Source: an uncultured Hyphomicrobiales bacterium
Lineage (GTDB): Bacteria > Pseudomonadota > Alphaproteobacteria > Rhizobiales > Devosiaceae
Direction of reading: 5' to 3'
Length of the DNA stretch: 64,000 nucleotides
NCBI GenBank assembly: GCA_903828145.1
Contig: CAIKKY010000019.1
Span: forward strand, 186,001 to 250,000
Under the pieces are notes generated by a model, which had not been told where the DNA came from, searched no databases, and worked only from the letters and a program-made list of their open reading frames with translations. This document shows positions 11,930-23,704 of this stretch, in pieces. The position numbers and the translations under genes were made by a program. Each line of letters begins with the position of its first letter. The first letter of the stretch is position 1.

Positions 11930-12721
11930 CTAACTCCTTAGCGTGCGGACGGCACCAAAGTGCACGTCCCCGGCGCTGATAACGATGCGCCGGTTCTCGG
12001 GGGTGCGGAGTACAAGCCGCCCTGTCTCGTCGACGGTTTCAAAGGTGCCGTCGATCACCTCGTCATTCTGTTCAATGCGCACCGGGCCATTGAGCCCAAA
12101 AGCACGCGCGCGCCAGGCCGCCAGAAGATCGGGCAGGCCCCTGCCCTGATCCCAAAGCGCAAAGGCGCTGCACCAGCGCTCGCTGAGCGCGGCGAAAACG
12201 TCGGGCGCCGTTACGGCGCTGCCGAGCGCCTGAAGCGAGGTCACCGGATAGGGCACGCCCTCGGGCGCGGCCACAACATTCACGCCAATACCGACCACAA
12301 CGCCGCTCTGGCCGGTGCCGAGAGGAACGGCTTCAAGCAGAATGCCGGCCATTTTCTGACCATCGGCCAAGACGTCATTGGGCCATTTCAGCCGGAACCT
12401 GTCGGCAAGCGCCGGTTCGACAACGGCGCTCAGCGCCTCATGCAGCGCCAGCCCAGCGACAAAGCCGAGCGTCGCCATCAGCGCCGGCTCGCACCCGGGC
12501 TCAACCAGCAGGCTTGCGGCAAGATTGCCGCTTGTTGTCTGCCAAACCCGGCCGCGACGACCGCGTCCGGCGCTCTGGTTGAGCGCCGCAACCCAGAGGT
12601 CGCCGCGATCTCCAGCGGCAGCGGCGCGCGCGGCCTCAACCATGGTCGAGCCGACACTCTCGCGGCCATCAAGCCGATATCCGCGCGCGGCGGCGCCCGG
12701 CCCCAGCCAGAAGGGGTTCAC
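11930..12721 (-). CDS. birA: Biotin--[acetyl-CoA-carboxylase] ligase
   Basis: The 263-residue product lacks an N-terminal DNA-binding domain, so it is a group I biotin protein ligase rather than a repressor. Visible motifs are STMVEAARAAAAGD, the biotinyl-AMP loop SAGRGRRGRVW (near residue 50), LKWPNDVLADGQKMAGIL and GIGVNV. It biotinylates AccB and other carboxylases. The start is a GTG directly after the nuoN TAA, so it is probably read as the last part of the nuo transcript, a location seen widely in Hyphomicrobiales. Confidence 0.93.
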   Translation of the reverse strand: MNPFWLGPGAAARGYRLDGRESVGSTMVEAARAAAAGDRGDLWVAALNQSAGRGRRGRVWQTTSGNLAASLLVEPGCEPALMATLGFVAGLALHEALSAVVEPALADRFRLKWPNDVLADGQKMAGILLEAVPLGTGQSGVVVGIGVNVVAAPEGVPYPVTSLQALGSAVTAPDVFAALSERWCSAFALWDQGRGLPDLLAAWRARAFGLNGPVRIEQNDEVIDGTFETVDETGRLVLRTPENRRIVISAGDVHFGAVRTLRS

Positions 12722-14173
12722 TTAGAACAGGCTCTCCGCCGCTGTTTTCGCCGCCGCAGCCAGCGGACCGCCGAGCGTGGCGAAATAGCTGACCACGAAA
12801 AAGCCCACGACGCCCATCACGGCGACCAACTCACCCGGGACAGCCCGGAACTCGGCCACCGGCTCATCAAAATACATGACCTTGATGATGCGCAGGTAAT
12901 AAAACGCGCTGACGGCGCTGGCGAGCACGCCAATGACCGCAAGGACGAACAGGTTCTGTTCAACCGCCGCGAGGAACACCTGCCATTTGGCAAAGAACCC
13001 GGCGAGCGGCGGCAGGCCGATGAGCGAGAACATCAGGACGCCGATGATCGCTGCGGTAAACGGGCGCTGCTGGCCAAGGCCCGAGAGCCCATCGATGGTT
13101 TCAACCGGCTTGCCGTCTGTGGTGCGCAGACCGATCACCGCAGCAAAAATGCCCACGGTCATGGCGACATAGATCGCCATATAGATCGCGACGCCTTCAA
13201 CCCCCAGCGTGGTGCCGGAGCTGAGCCCGACGAGCGCGAACCCGACATGGCCGATGGAGGAATAGGCGAGAAGCCGCTTGAGGTTCTGCTGGCCAATGGC
13301 CGCAAAGGCCGCAAGCACCATGGAGGCGATGGACAGGAAGATAATGATCTGCTGCCAGTCACGCGTGATCGAGCCGAAGCTGACCGTGGTGACGCGGATC
13401 ATCAGCGCCATGGCCGCCACCTTGGGCGCCGCGGCGAGGAAGGCCGTCACCGGGGTTGGCGCGCCCTCGTACACGTCGGGCGTCCACATATGGAACGGCA
13501 CTGCCGAAATTTTGAAGGCAATGCCAGCGAGCAGGAACACCATGCCGAACACCAGCCCGATGGACCGGGTATCCAGCACCACGGCCTTGACGATCTGATC
13601 GAGCTGCGTCGTGCCGGTGAAGCCATAAACCAGCGAGGCGCCATAGAGCAGCATGCCCGAAGACAGCGCGCCAAGGACGAAATATTTGAGCCCCGCTTCA
13701 GTCGCCCGCGGATCATCGCGTTTCATGGCGGCGATGACATAGAGCGCGAGACTCTGCAGTTCGAGACCGACATAGAGGCTCATCAGATCATTGGCCGAGA
13801 CCATGACCACCATGCCGAGGGTGGAGAGCAGAACCAGCACGGAATATTCGAACTTGTCGATGCCGTGCTCATGGGCTGCAGGCAGAGCAATCAACAGGCT
13901 GGCCGCTGCACCGCCCAGAACCAGCACTTTCATGAAGCGCGCGAATGCGTCGACCACGAAGACGCCGTTGAACAGCACGCCATCGGCCGGGACGAGCAGC
14001 AGAACGCCCAGCGCGCCGACGAGCAGCAGGATGGCGAGCGCCGCCACGGCACGGTGGCCGAGGCCTTTGACGAACAGCGCAATGAGCAGAACCAGCACGG
14101 CACCACCCGCCAGAAGCAGCTCGGGATAGGCCGGCGCGAGGGCGCTGAAGCTCAAAACATCGGAGGACGACAT
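12722..14173 (-). CDS. nuoN: NADH-quinone oxidoreductase subunit N
   Basis: The 483-residue antiporter-like subunit has about 14 membrane helices. Characteristic stretches are VLLSTLGMVVMVSANDLMSLY, YVGLELQSLALYVI, KYFVLGALSSGMLLYG and the discontinuous-helix lysine region LKRLLAYSSIGHVGFALVG. It forms one of the three proton-pumping modules of the membrane arm of complex I. It is the last nuo gene and abuts birA. Confidence 0.96.
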   Translation of the reverse strand: MSSSDVLSFSALAPAYPELLLAGGAVLVLLIALFVKGLGHRAVAALAILLLVGALGVLLLVPADGVLFNGVFVVDAFARFMKVLVLGGAAASLLIALPAAHEHGIDKFEYSVLVLLSTLGMVVMVSANDLMSLYVGLELQSLALYVIAAMKRDDPRATEAGLKYFVLGALSSGMLLYGASLVYGFTGTTQLDQIVKAVVLDTRSIGLVFGMVFLLAGIAFKISAVPFHMWTPDVYEGAPTPVTAFLAAAPKVAAMALMIRVTTVSFGSITRDWQQIIIFLSIASMVLAAFAAIGQQNLKRLLAYSSIGHVGFALVGLSSGTTLGVEGVAIYMAIYVAMTVGIFAAVIGLRTTDGKPVETIDGLSGLGQQRPFTAAIIGVLMFSLIGLPPLAGFFAKWQVFLAAVEQNLFVLAVIGVLASAVSAFYYLRIIKVMYFDEPVAEFRAVPGELVAVMGVVGFFVVSYFATLGGPLAAAAKTAAESLF

Positions 14174-14185
14174 GCGTTTGGTCTC

Positions 14186-15700
14186 CTACTGGGCCGAACC
14201 GACAACCGCAGGCGCGGCGCCGATGGCAGTAGCAAAGGTCTGGGCAACCACGTTAACGGAAGCGGCGGTCGCATCGAGGATCGGCGCCGGGTAGAAGCCG
14301 AACAGAATGGTCAGCACCACCATGGGCATCAGCACCAGGGCCTCGCGGCGATCGAGATCGAGAATGCCCTTCAGCGACTCCTTCGTCAGCGCACCGAAGA
14401 CGACGCGGCGGTAGAGCCACAGCCCATAGGCGGCCGAGAAGATCACACCGAAAGCCGCAAAGAACGCGACCCAGGTATTGACCTGAAAGACCCCGAACAT
14501 GGTGAGGAATTCACCGACAAAACCCGAGGTGCCGGGCAAGCCCACATTGGCCATGGTGAACACCATGAAGGCGAAGGCATAGCGCGGCATGCGCTCGACA
14601 AGCCCGCCATAGGCCGAAATCTCGCGGGTGTGCAGGCGATCGTAGACCACGCCCACCGTGAAAAACAGCGCCGCCGAGACAATGCCGTGCGAGATCATCT
14701 GGAAGATCGCGCCGTGCACGCCCTGCACCGTGCCCGAGAAAATGCCCATGGTCACAAAACCCATGTGCGCGACCGATGAATAGGCAATCAGCTTTTTCAT
14801 ATCGGTCTGCACCAGCGCGATCAGCGAGGTGAGAACGATGGCCGCAACCGAGAGCACGAACATGAAGGTGGAAAACTGCGCCGAGGCCAGCGGGAACATG
14901 GCCAGCGAGAAGCGGATGAAGCCGTAGCCGCCAAGCTTGAGGAGAATGGCCGCGAGGATCACCGAGCCGCCGGTGGGCGCCTCAACGTGGGCTTCGGGCA
15001 GCCAGCGGTGGAACGGCCACATGGGCATTTTGACCGCAAAGGAGGCAAAGAACCCGATCCACAGCCAGGTCTGCACTTCGGGCGCGAAGCGGAACTGCAG
15101 CAACTTCTGGATATCCAGCGTGCCCGCCTGCCAGAACATTGCCATGATGGCGATGAGCATCAGCACGGTGCCGGTGAAGCTGTAGAAAAAGAACTTGTAG
15201 GTCGCCTGGATGCGCCGCGCGCCGCCCCAGATGCCGATGATGAGGAACATCGGGATCAGCGTGCCTTCAAAGAAGACGTAGAACACCGCCAGGTCGAGCG
15301 TCGCAAAGGCGCCGAGCATGAAGGTTTCGAGCACGAGGAACACCACGAGGTATTCCTTCACCCGCGAATGCACGGAGTTGACCGAAGCAATGATCACGGC
15401 CGGCATCAGCACGGCGGTGAGCGGAATGAACAGGATCGAAATCCCGTCCACACCCATGCGCCAGCCGATGGATTCGCCGATCCAGGCGTAGTTCTCAACA
15501 AACTGAAAGCCCGGGTTGGTGGCATCGAACTGGGCCCAGAGCCACAGGCTCAACCCTGCCGTGACGAGGGTCACCGCCAGCGACACCGTACGCGATAGCT
15601 GAATCGCCGCCGGGCTGTGACCCGGAATGGCGAGAAGGATCAAGGCGCCGAGGGTCGGCAGCAGCGTGATGAGCGTGAGGAGATGGTCGCTCAGGATCAT
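14186..15700 (-). CDS. nuoM: NADH-quinone oxidoreductase subunit M
   Basis: The 504-residue polytopic protein shows [17 protein letters not shown]-like sequence ([11 protein letters not shown]), [20 protein letters not shown] (the conserved proton-channel glutamate), [15 protein letters not shown] and [18 protein letters not shown]. It is a Mrp-antiporter-like proton pump subunit of complex I. It overlaps nuoL by the 4 bases ATGA and precedes nuoN by 12 bases. Confidence 0.97.
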   Translation of the reverse strand: MILSDHLLTLITLLPTLGALILLAIPGHSPAAIQLSRTVSLAVTLVTAGLSLWLWAQFDATNPGFQFVENYAWIGESIGWRMGVDGISILFIPLTAVLMPAVIIASVNSVHSRVKEYLVVFLVLETFMLGAFATLDLAVFYVFFEGTLIPMFLIIGIWGGARRIQATYKFFFYSFTGTVLMLIAIMAMFWQAGTLDIQKLLQFRFAPEVQTWLWIGFFASFAVKMPMWPFHRWLPEAHVEAPTGGSVILAAILLKLGGYGFIRFSLAMFPLASAQFSTFMFVLSVAAIVLTSLIALVQTDMKKLIAYSSVAHMGFVTMGIFSGTVQGVHGAIFQMISHGIVSAALFFTVGVVYDRLHTREISAYGGLVERMPRYAFAFMVFTMANVGLPGTSGFVGEFLTMFGVFQVNTWVAFFAAFGVIFSAAYGLWLYRRVVFGALTKESLKGILDLDRREALVLMPMVVLTILFGFYPAPILDATAASVNVVAQTFATAIGAAPAVVGSAQ

Positions 15701-17724
15701 TTCATCAGCCCCCCGGCTGCGATGGCCCAGGTCAGAAGGGCCGCGATGCCAATCAGCATGGCAAAGGCATAGTGATAGAGATAGCCCGACTGCAGGCGCA
15801 CGACGCGGGTCGTCACATCCTTCACGCGGGCGCCAATGCCCTCGGTGATGGTGCGGTCGACCAGCCAGTCATCAAAGCCGTGCCAGAGCGCGCGGCCGAC
15901 ATAGAGCGCCGGGCGCACGAAGATCCGGTCATACAGCTCGTCGAAGTACCACTTGTTCAGCAGGAACTGATAGAGCCCCGGATTGGCCGCCGCGAGACGA
16001 CCAGGCAGCGACGGGTTGCGGATGTACATTTCATAGGCTGCGGCAAAGCCGATCAGCATGGCGATAGTCGCCGACCATTGCACCCAGAGCGGCACCGCGT
16101 GGGCGGCCTCATAGCGCTCAGCCACAACAGCGACAGCGCCATTGAAGAAATGCGCCACATGTTCGGCATGGCCGAAGAACAGATCGTGGAACACAACGCC
16201 AGCAAGGATGGCGCCCGCCGTCAACACCCCGAGCGGGATGAGCATGACGTTCGGGCTCTCATGCGGCTCATGGGCGTGCCCATGACCATGATCATCATGC
16301 GCATGCGCATCGTGCCCATGCGCGGCCTGTCCCCAGCGCGGCTTGCCGTGGAAGGTCAGGTGCACAAGGCGCCACGAATAGAAGCTGGTGAACAGCGCCG
16401 CAATGACAAGCGCCCAGAAGGCGATATAACCGGTCGGCGCGCCCATGGCATAGGCCACTTCGATGATGCCATCCTTCGAGAAGAAGCCGGCAAAGCCGAA
16501 GGGCGTGCCCGGAATGCCGACGCCGGTGAGCGCCAGCGTGCCGATCATCATGGCCCAGTACGTCAGGGGGATCTTGTCCTTGAGCCCGCCCATGTTGCGC
16601 ATGTCCTGCTCGTGGTGCATCGCGTGGATGACCGAGCCGGCGCCCAAAAACAGCAGCGCCTTGAAGAAAGCATGGGTGAACAGGTGGAAGACGCCCGCCG
16701 AATAGACCCCTGCCCCAAGCGCCACGAACATGTAGCCGAGCTGTGAACAGGTAGAATAGGCGATCACGCGCTTGATGTCGTTCTGTACGAGGCCAACCGT
16801 GGCCGCAAAGAAGGCGGTCAGAGCCCCCACGAGCATCACCGTGGTCATGGCGACTTCGGAGGCCTCAAACATCGGGGAGAGCCGCGCCACCATGAACACA
16901 CCGGCCGTCACCATGGTCGCGGCGTGAATGAGCGCCGACACAGGGGTCGGACCTTCCATCGCGTCCGGCAGCCAGGTGTGCAGCAGGAACTGGGCAGATT
17001 TACCCATGGCCCCCATAAACAGCAGCAGGCACACCACGGTCATGGCGTGGAAATCCCAGCTGAGAAAATGGATGGTCGCATCCTTATGCTCGGCCACAGC
17101 CTCGAAAGCCGCGTCGAAATTGAGCTGGCCCAGCACCATGAAGGCGGCAAAAATACCGAGCGCAAAGCCGAAATCGCCCACGCGATTGACCACGAAGGCC
17201 TTCATCGCCGCCGCATTGGCCGAGGGCCGCGTATACCAGAAGCCAATCAGCAGGTAGGACGCGAGCCCCACCCCTTCCCAGCCGAAGAACATCTGCAGGA
17301 AGTTGTCGGCGGTCACCAGCATCAGCATGGCGAAGGTGAAGAGCGACAGATAGGCGAAAAAGCGCGAGCGGTGCGGGTCTTCGGCCATGTAGCCGATGGA
17401 ATAGACGTGCACGAGGCTCGACACCGTGTTGACCACCACCAGCATGATGGCGGTCAGCGTATCAACGCGCAGCACCCAGTTGAGGCTCAGGCTGCCTGAA
17501 TTGATCCAGCTCAGCACCTCGACCTTGAGGGCTTCGGTGTGATGCGCACCCTCGGCCGCTTCCGGGGCAAACCAGTAGCCGAAAAACACCACCCAGCTCA
17601 GCAGGGCAGCGACGATGAGCATGCTCGTGGTGATGAGTTCGCTCAGACGATGCCCAAGAATCCGGCCCAGAAGACCGGCAATCAGGGCGCCGGCGAGCGG
17701 CAAAAAGACAATGGCCTGGATCAC
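15697..17724 (-). CDS. nuoL: NADH-quinone oxidoreductase subunit L
   Basis: The 675-residue distal pump subunit carries [59 protein letters not shown] and [20 protein letters not shown], plus the long C-terminal lateral helix HL. A histidine-rich loop (about residues 467-486, with [20 protein letters not shown]) lies between two late helices; such loops occur in NuoL of some alphaproteobacteria. Three bases separate it from nuoK. Confidence 0.97.
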   Translation of the reverse strand: MIQAIVFLPLAGALIAGLLGRILGHRLSELITTSMLIVAALLSWVVFFGYWFAPEAAEGAHHTEALKVEVLSWINSGSLSLNWVLRVDTLTAIMLVVVNTVSSLVHVYSIGYMAEDPHRSRFFAYLSLFTFAMLMLVTADNFLQMFFGWEGVGLASYLLIGFWYTRPSANAAAMKAFVVNRVGDFGFALGIFAAFMVLGQLNFDAAFEAVAEHKDATIHFLSWDFHAMTVVCLLLFMGAMGKSAQFLLHTWLPDAMEGPTPVSALIHAATMVTAGVFMVARLSPMFEASEVAMTTVMLVGALTAFFAATVGLVQNDIKRVIAYSTCSQLGYMFVALGAGVYSAGVFHLFTHAFFKALLFLGAGSVIHAMHHEQDMRNMGGLKDKIPLTYWAMMIGTLALTGVGIPGTPFGFAGFFSKDGIIEVAYAMGAPTGYIAFWALVIAALFTSFYSWRLVHLTFHGKPRWGQAAHGHDAHAHDDHGHGHAHEPHESPNVMLIPLGVLTAGAILAGVVFHDLFFGHAEHVAHFFNGAVAVVAERYEAAHAVPLWVQWSATIAMLIGFAAAYEMYIRNPSLPGRLAAANPGLYQFLLNKWYFDELYDRIFVRPALYVGRALWHGFDDWLVDRTITEGIGARVKDVTTRVVRLQSGYLYHYAFAMLIGIAALLTWAIAAGGLMK

Positions 17725-17727
17725 GGG

Positions 17728-18048
17728 TCAGCCCTTCAGCTGGTTCACGTCTTCCACGGCAATGGAGCCGCGGTTGCGATAGAAAATCACGAGGATGGCA
17801 AGCCCGATCGCCGCTTCGGCGGCGGCGACGGTCAGGATGATGAGCGCAAAGACCTGCCCGGCGAGATCGCCAAGTTCAGCCGAGAACGCCACGAGGTTGA
17901 GGTTGACGCTCAACAGGATGAGTTCGACGCTCATCAGGATGATGATGATGTTCTTCCTGTTGAGGAAAATCCCGAACACGCCGAGCGTGAATAAAATGGC
18001 GGCGACGGTCAGGTAATGACCGAGCCCGAGACCAGCAGCAGCCAGCAT
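17728..18048 (-). CDS. nuoK: NADH-quinone oxidoreductase subunit K
   Basis: The 106-residue protein has three helices and the two conserved buried glutamates in [18 protein letters not shown] and [12 protein letters not shown] that form part of the proton path. The start overlaps the nuoJ stop by one base (TAATG). It is slightly longer than the usual 100-102 residues. Confidence 0.96.
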   Translation of the reverse strand: MLAAAGLGLGHYLTVAAILFTLGVFGIFLNRKNIIIILMSVELILLSVNLNLVAFSAELGDLAGQVFALIILTVAAAEAAIGLAILVIFYRNRGSIAVEDVNQLKG

Positions 18049-18656
18049 TAGAGCCCCTCCCCCGATTTGACTTTGACCAGTTCCGTCGCCTCAGCGCGCG
18101 TGCGCGAGGTCTGATGGAACACATCCTGCCGCTTGACGCCCGACTTATGGCGCAGCGTGAGCACGATGGCCCCGATCATGGCAACGAGCAGCACCGCGCC
18201 CGCGCCCTGGAACAGGAAGATGTAGCGCGTGTAGAGCAGCTCACCGAGCGCCTTGATATTGCTCATGCTGGGGTCGATCGGCACCATGGCGGTGGCCGTG
18301 ACCTCGGGCGCCAGCACAAAACTGCCGGCCACCATCAGCAGTTCCAGCAGCAGGATGACGCCGACCACCACGCCGATGGGTGCATATTGCAGCATGCCCT
18401 GTCGCAGCGAGGCAAAATCCACGTCGAGCATCATGGTGACGAACAGGAACAGCACCGCCACCGCGCCGACATAGACGACGATGAGGATGAGCGCCAGAAA
18501 CTCGGCCCCGGCGAGCATGAACAGACCGGCCGCATTGACGAAGGCGAGGATCAGGAACAACACCGAATGCACGGGGTTGCGGGCCGCAATCACCATCAGC
18601 GCGCTGGCGACGGTGATGGCCGAAAAGACGAAGAAAAAGAAAAGCGGCAGCGTCAT
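18048..18656 (-). CDS. nuoJ: NADH-quinone oxidoreductase subunit J
   Basis: The 202-residue membrane subunit shows the NuoJ pattern [40 protein letters not shown] (the pi-bulge helix TM3) and VTMMLDVDF. It contributes to the central proton axis linking the quinone site with the antiporter subunits. It lies 11 bases after nuoI. Confidence 0.96.
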   Translation of the reverse strand: MTLPLFFFFVFSAITVASALMVIAARNPVHSVLFLILAFVNAAGLFMLAGAEFLALILIVVYVGAVAVLFLFVTMMLDVDFASLRQGMLQYAPIGVVVGVILLLELLMVAGSFVLAPEVTATAMVPIDPSMSNIKALGELLYTRYIFLFQGAGAVLLVAMIGAIVLTLRHKSGVKRQDVFHQTSRTRAEATELVKVKSGEGL

Positions 18657-18667
18657 ATCCCGGGCCC

Positions 18668-19156
18668 TCAGCGATACGGTGCGTCAGCGGCGAGATTGGC
18701 CGCGACTTCACGTTCCCAGCGATCGCCATTGGCGAGCAGCCGCTCTTTCGAGAAATACAGTTCTTCGCGCGTTTCGGTGGCGAATTCGAAGTTCGGGCCC
18801 TCGACGATGGCGTCCACCGGACAGGCTTCCTGACAGAAGCCGCAATAGATGCATTTCACCATATCGATATCGTAGCGCACGGTGCGGCGGGTGCCGTCGT
18901 TCTGGCGCGGACCGGCCTCGATGGTGATGGCCTGCGCCGGGCAGATCGCTTCGCACAGCTTGCAGGCAATGCAGCGTTCCTCGCCATTGGGATAGCGGCG
19001 CAACAAGTGCTCACCCCGGAAACGCGGCGAGTACGGGGCCTTTTCGAACGGGTAGTTCAGGGTCTTCTTCGGCGCGAAAAAGTAGCGCATCGACAAAAAG
19101 AATGCCGAAACGAACTCGCGCAGGAGCAGACCATTGAGGAACTGGGCAAAACGCAT
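18668..19156 (-). CDS. nuoI: NADH-quinone oxidoreductase subunit I
   Basis: The 162-residue protein has two 4Fe-4S motifs, [16 protein letters not shown] and [16 protein letters not shown], binding clusters N6a and N6b, which pass electrons toward NuoB. An N-terminal amphipathic helix precedes the [17 protein letters not shown] block. The start overlaps the nuoH stop. Confidence 0.97.
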   Translation of the reverse strand: MRFAQFLNGLLLREFVSAFFLSMRYFFAPKKTLNYPFEKAPYSPRFRGEHLLRRYPNGEERCIACKLCEAICPAQAITIEAGPRQNDGTRRTVRYDIDMVKCIYCGFCQEACPVDAIVEGPNFEFATETREELYFSKERLLANGDRWEREVAANLAADAPYR

Positions 19157-20253
19157 CAGAGGGCACCTCCGTGCCAGCCCCAGCCCGTCAGCTGGAGCAC
19201 GGCGGCCACGACGATGACCATCACCAGCGAAATCGGCAGGAACACTTTCCAGCCGATCCGCATGAGCTGGTCATAGCGGTAGCGGGGAACAAAGGCCTTC
19301 ACCATGGCGAACATGAAGAAGACGAGGCAGAGCTTGAGCACGAACCAGACGACGCCGGGCACCAGCGTGAAGGGTACGAGGTTGATCGGTGACGCCCAGC
19401 CGCCCATGAACAGGATGGTGGTCATCGCGCACATCAGGATGATGGCGATATACTCACCCAGCATGAACAGCAGATACGGGGTCGAGGAATACTCGACCAT
19501 GAAGCCTGCAACGAGTTCGGATTCCGCTTCCGGCAGATCAAACGGCGGCCGGTTCGTTTCGGCGAGCGCCGAAATAAAGAAGATCACGAACATCGGAAAC
19601 AGCGGCAGCCAGAACCAGTTGAGCACGCTGAGCCACGGCACGCCGAGCATATAGGCCAGGCCCATCTGCGATTGCGCGGTGACAATATCGGTGAGGTTCA
19701 GTGAGCCCACGCAGAGCAGCACCGTGATGATGACAAGCCCGATGGAGACTTCATACGACACCATCTGCGCTGCCGAGCGCAGCGCGCCGAGGAAAGCGTA
19801 TTTCGAGTTCGACGCCCAGCCGCCCATGATGATGCCATAGACGCCAAGCGACGAGATGGCGAAAATATAGAGCACGCCGACATTCACATCAGCCAGAGCC
19901 CAGCCCGCATCGAACGGGATGACCGCATAGGCCGAGAGCGCCAGCACCGAGGTAACGAGCGGGGCGAGGAGGAACACCACCTTGTCGGAACTTGCCGGGA
20001 TCACCGGCTCCTTGAAGACGAACTTCAACAGATCCGCAAAGCTCTGCAACAGGCCGAAGGGACCAACCACGTTGGGGCCGCGCCGCACCTGCACCGCCGC
20101 CCAGATTTTGCGGTCAGCAAGCAGGATGTAGGCAGTGAACAGGAGCAGGGCCACAAGGAGCAGCAGCGCCTTGTACACAAAGCCGACTTCCGTCCCCCAG
20201 CCGAGGAGCGGAATGCCCAAGAGATAATTGAGGGCTGTACCCAGGAACTCCAT
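19156..20253 (-). CDS. nuoH: NADH-quinone oxidoreductase subunit H
   Basis: The 365-residue membrane protein forms the quinone-channel entrance. Visible motifs are [67 protein letters not shown] and the C-terminal [20 protein letters not shown]. Two adjacent ATGs exist at 20256 and 20253; the second has the better spacing from GGGAGG. An in-frame extension to 20307 would overlap nuoG and is unlikely. Confidence 0.95.
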   Translation of the reverse strand: MEFLGTALNYLLGIPLLGWGTEVGFVYKALLLLVALLLFTAYILLADRKIWAAVQVRRGPNVVGPFGLLQSFADLLKFVFKEPVIPASSDKVVFLLAPLVTSVLALSAYAVIPFDAGWALADVNVGVLYIFAISSLGVYGIIMGGWASNSKYAFLGALRSAAQMVSYEVSIGLVIITVLLCVGSLNLTDIVTAQSQMGLAYMLGVPWLSVLNWFWLPLFPMFVIFFISALAETNRPPFDLPEAESELVAGFMVEYSSTPYLLFMLGEYIAIILMCAMTTILFMGGWASPINLVPFTLVPGVVWFVLKLCLVFFMFAMVKAFVPRYRYDQLMRIGWKVFLPISLVMVIVVAAVLQLTGWGWHGGAL

Positions 20254-20264
20254 CATGCCCTCCC

Positions 20265-22376
20265 TTATTCCGCGGCCTGCTTCAGCCCGGCCGAGAGGGC
20301 CGCGCATTCGCCCATCACCGCCGACGCCCGCGCGATCGGATTGGTGAGATAGAAGTCCGCCACCGTCGAGCTATAGGTCGCAATCTTGGTCTTGATCGGC
20401 GCCTTGGCGAGGGCCCGGATATCATCGAGCTTAGCCGGCGCGATCTGGTCGAGGGCCGCAAGGTGCGGGAACTCGCCATAGAGCTTCGCCCGCAGTTGCG
20501 AAAGCGAATCATAGGGCAGAGCCACACCGAGCACGGCCGAGAGCGCGCGGAAGATCGCCCAGTCTTCCTTGGCGTCGCCCGGCGGGAAGGTGGCGCGTTC
20601 GGCCATCTGCACCCGGCCCTCGGTATTCACATAGGTGCCCGACTTCTCGGTATAGGTTGCGCCCGGCAGGATCACGTCCGCCTTGTGCGCGCCCTTGTCG
20701 CCATGGGTGCCGATGTACACGATGAAGGTCTTGCCGGTGTAGTCGAGATCATATTCGTCCGCCCCGAGCAGGAAGAGCACATCCAGCTCATCCTTGCGGG
20801 CAAGCCCCAGCTGATCGAGCGAGCAGACGCCGCCCTTGCCCGGTACGAAACCGATATCAATGCCGCCGACGCGCGCCGCTGCATTGTGCAGCAGGGCGTA
20901 ACCGGTCCACCCCTCGGCCACGGCCGGGCCGGTGGCGAGTTTGGCGGCGAGCGCGATGGTGTCGCGGCCGATCTGCTTGGTGAGCGCGACGCCGTGCGAC
21001 ACAGCCCCCTCGCCCACGATGATCAGCGGCTTCTGCGCCTTGGCGAGCACGTCAGCGAACTTGCCTTTGCCCTCAACCAGATCGGTCAGGGCGTCAAAGC
21101 CATTGCCGAGGTATTCAACCGGATAGGTCAGGTCGGCCTTGTCGCCGATCACGGCAATCGGGGTGCCCTTCTGGCGCCAGGCTTTGCGGATGCGCGCATT
21201 CAGCACTGCCGCTTCCTTGCGCGGGTTAGCCCCGATGATGAGGATGGCGTCCGCCTCTTCGATCCCGGCAATGGTCGGGTTGAAGACATAGGCCGCGCGC
21301 GGCATCGAGGGATCGATGCCCGACATCGGCGGGCGACAGTCGGTCATGCCCGAGCCCAGCGCCCGCATCAGGCCCTTCAGGGCAAACATGTCTTCAACAG
21401 CCGCGAGATCACCGGCAATGGCGCCAAGGCGGTTGCCGCCGGCTGAGGCTTTGACGGCCTTGGCGATGGCGCCAAAGGCTTCGTCCCAGCTCGCGGGCTT
21501 CAGCTTACCATTCACCCGCACGTAAGGCCGGTCGAGCCGCTGGCTCTTCAAACCGTCCCAGATGAAGCGGGTCTTGTCGGAAATCCACTCTTCGTTAATC
21601 GCGTCATTGACGCGCGGCAGGATGCGCATGACTTCGCGACCGCGCGCATCGACGCGGATGTTCGAGCCGACGGCATCCATCACGTCGATGGATTCGGTCT
21701 TTGACAGTTCCCACGGCCGGGCGTGGAAGGCATAGGGCTTCGAGGTCAGCGCGCCGACTGGGCAGAGGTCAATGACATTGCCCTGCAATTCGCTCGAGAG
21801 CGCGCGTTCAAGATAGGACGTGATTTCGGCGTCTTCGCCGCGCCCCAACAGCCCCATTTCGGAGATGCCGGCGACTTCGGTGGTGAAGCGCACGCAGCGC
21901 GTACAATGAATGCAGCGGTTCATCGCGGTCTTGACCAGCGGGCCAAGATGCTTGTCTTCCACCGCGCGCTTGTTCTCGTGGTAGCGGTTCTTGTCCACGC
22001 CATAGGCCATGGCCTGATCCTGCAGATCGCACTCGCCGCCCTGATCGCAGATCGGGCAATCGAGCGGATGGTTGATCAGCAGGAACTCCATCACCCCTTC
22101 GCGGGCCTTTTTCACCATGGGCGTATTGGTGAACATCTCGGGCGGCTCGCCATTGGGGCCGGGCCGCAGATCCTTGACGCTCATGGCGCAGCTGGCCTGC
22201 GGCTTCGGGGGGCCGCCCTTCACTTCAACGAGGCACATGCGGCAATTGCCGGCCACCGACAGGCGCTCATGGTAGCAAAAACGCGGGATTTCCGCGCCTG
22301 CCGCCTCGGCAGCCTGCATCAGCGTGTAATAATCCGGCACATCGATCAGCTGGCCGTCGACCTTGATATTGGCCAT
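20265..22376 (-). CDS. nuoG: NADH-quinone oxidoreductase subunit G
   Basis: The 703-residue peripheral-arm subunit begins with a ferredoxin-like [2Fe-2S] domain ([20 protein letters not shown]), the N5 ligand block ([20 protein letters not shown]) and a [4Fe-4S] site ([12 protein letters not shown]), followed by a molybdopterin-oxidoreductase-like domain without the cofactor role. It relays electrons from NuoF/E to NuoI. It lies 3 bases after nuoF. Confidence 0.97.
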   Translation of the reverse strand: MANIKVDGQLIDVPDYYTLMQAAEAAGAEIPRFCYHERLSVAGNCRMCLVEVKGGPPKPQASCAMSVKDLRPGPNGEPPEMFTNTPMVKKAREGVMEFLLINHPLDCPICDQGGECDLQDQAMAYGVDKNRYHENKRAVEDKHLGPLVKTAMNRCIHCTRCVRFTTEVAGISEMGLLGRGEDAEITSYLERALSSELQGNVIDLCPVGALTSKPYAFHARPWELSKTESIDVMDAVGSNIRVDARGREVMRILPRVNDAINEEWISDKTRFIWDGLKSQRLDRPYVRVNGKLKPASWDEAFGAIAKAVKASAGGNRLGAIAGDLAAVEDMFALKGLMRALGSGMTDCRPPMSGIDPSMPRAAYVFNPTIAGIEEADAILIIGANPRKEAAVLNARIRKAWRQKGTPIAVIGDKADLTYPVEYLGNGFDALTDLVEGKGKFADVLAKAQKPLIIVGEGAVSHGVALTKQIGRDTIALAAKLATGPAVAEGWTGYALLHNAAARVGGIDIGFVPGKGGVCSLDQLGLARKDELDVLFLLGADEYDLDYTGKTFIVYIGTHGDKGAHKADVILPGATYTEKSGTYVNTEGRVQMAERATFPPGDAKEDWAIFRALSAVLGVALPYDSLSQLRAKLYGEFPHLAALDQIAPAKLDDIRALAKAPIKTKIATYSSTVADFYLTNPIARASAVMGECAALSAGLKQAAE

Positions 22377-22379
22377 GGT

Positions 22380-23687
22380 TTACTCCGCCGCGATCGAGGG
22401 TACGGCACCCTCGGAGGTCGAATTGTAGGTATAGGCGTCGATCCGCGCTTCAATCACGGGCCGGAAATTGCGAATGAGCCCCTGGATCGGCCAGGCCGCT
22501 GCATCACCCAGCGCACAGATGGTGTGGCCTTCGATCTGCTTGGTGACTTCGAACAGCATGTCGATTTCGCGTTTTTCGGCGCGGCCTTCAACCATGCGTT
22601 CCATGACGCGCATCATCCAGCCAGTGCCTTCACGGCACGGGGTACACTGGCCGCAGCTCTCGTGCTTGTAGAAGGCGGAGAGGCGCCAGATGGCCTTGAT
22701 GATATCGGTGGATTTATCCATCACGATCACCGCTGCCGTGCCCATGGAGGAGCCGACTTCGCGCAACCCGTCGAAATCGACGACCGCGTTGCGGATCTTT
22801 TCGCCGGGGACGCAGGGCACCGACGCGCCGCCCGGGATGACGGCGAGGAGATTGTCCCAGCCGCCACGGATGCCGCCGCAATGCTTTTCAATGATTTCTT
22901 CGAACGTGCAGCCGAGCGCCTCTTCAAAGGTCGCGGGCCGGTTCACATGACCCGACACGCACATCAGCTTGGTGCCGGTGTTGTTGGCGCGGCCGATACC
23001 GGCAAACCACGCGCCGCCCCGGCGCAGGATTTCTGGCACCACGGCAATCGATTCGACATTGTTCACGGTCGTCGGGCACCCATAGACGCCCATGGCGGCC
23101 GGGAACGGCGGCTTCAGGCGCGGCTGGCCCTTCTTGCCCTCCAGGCTTTCAAGCAGTGCGGTTTCTTCGCCGCAGATATAGGCCCCGGCCCCGTGGTGCA
23201 CCACGATGTCGAAGTCCCAGCCGTTCTTGTTATTCTTGCCGATGAGCTTCGCGTCATAGGCTTCCTGCACGGCCTGTTCGAGATGCTGGCGTTCGCGGAT
23301 GAATTCGCCGCGCACATAGATGAACGCCGTATGCGCGTCCATGGCGCGGCCCGCGAGCAGCGCGCCTTCAACGAGGTGGTGCGGATCATGCCGCAGAATT
23401 TCGCGATCCTTGCAGGTGCCGGGTTCGGATTCATCGGCATTGATGACGAGGTAGTGCGGACGCCCGTCCGACACCTTGGGCATGAAGGTCCATTTGAGCG
23501 CTGTGGGGAAGCCTGCGCCGCCCCGGCCCCGGAGGCCCGAGCCTTTGACTTCATTGGTGATCCAGTCGCGGCCCCGATCAATGAAGGTTGCGGTATCGGA
23601 CCACGCGCCGCGCGCCATGGCGCCTTTCAGCGTCCAGTCGGCGGTGCCGTAGAGATTGGTGAAGATGCGGTCTTTATCTGCCAGCAT
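22380..23687 (-). CDS. nuoF: NADH-quinone oxidoreductase subunit F
   Basis: The 435-residue flavoprotein carries the NADH-binding [13 protein letters not shown], the FMN-binding [33 protein letters not shown] and the N3 cluster ligands [14 protein letters not shown]. It accepts the hydride from NADH and begins the Fe-S relay. Length is typical. Confidence 0.97.
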   Translation of the reverse strand: MLADKDRIFTNLYGTADWTLKGAMARGAWSDTATFIDRGRDWITNEVKGSGLRGRGGAGFPTALKWTFMPKVSDGRPHYLVINADESEPGTCKDREILRHDPHHLVEGALLAGRAMDAHTAFIYVRGEFIRERQHLEQAVQEAYDAKLIGKNNKNGWDFDIVVHHGAGAYICGEETALLESLEGKKGQPRLKPPFPAAMGVYGCPTTVNNVESIAVVPEILRRGGAWFAGIGRANNTGTKLMCVSGHVNRPATFEEALGCTFEEIIEKHCGGIRGGWDNLLAVIPGGASVPCVPGEKIRNAVVDFDGLREVGSSMGTAAVIVMDKSTDIIKAIWRLSAFYKHESCGQCTPCREGTGWMMRVMERMVEGRAEKREIDMLFEVTKQIEGHTICALGDAAAWPIQGLIRNFRPVIEARIDAYTYNSTSEGAVPSIAAE

Positions 23688-23704
23688 TTTTTACCTCGCC
23701 CCCA

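Noticed and set aside
11960-14779. Open frame of 939 codons on plus strand across birA, nuoN and nuoM
   Set aside because: Composition (very rich in H, R, E, Q) is that of an antisense shadow of membrane-protein genes; three real genes lie opposite.
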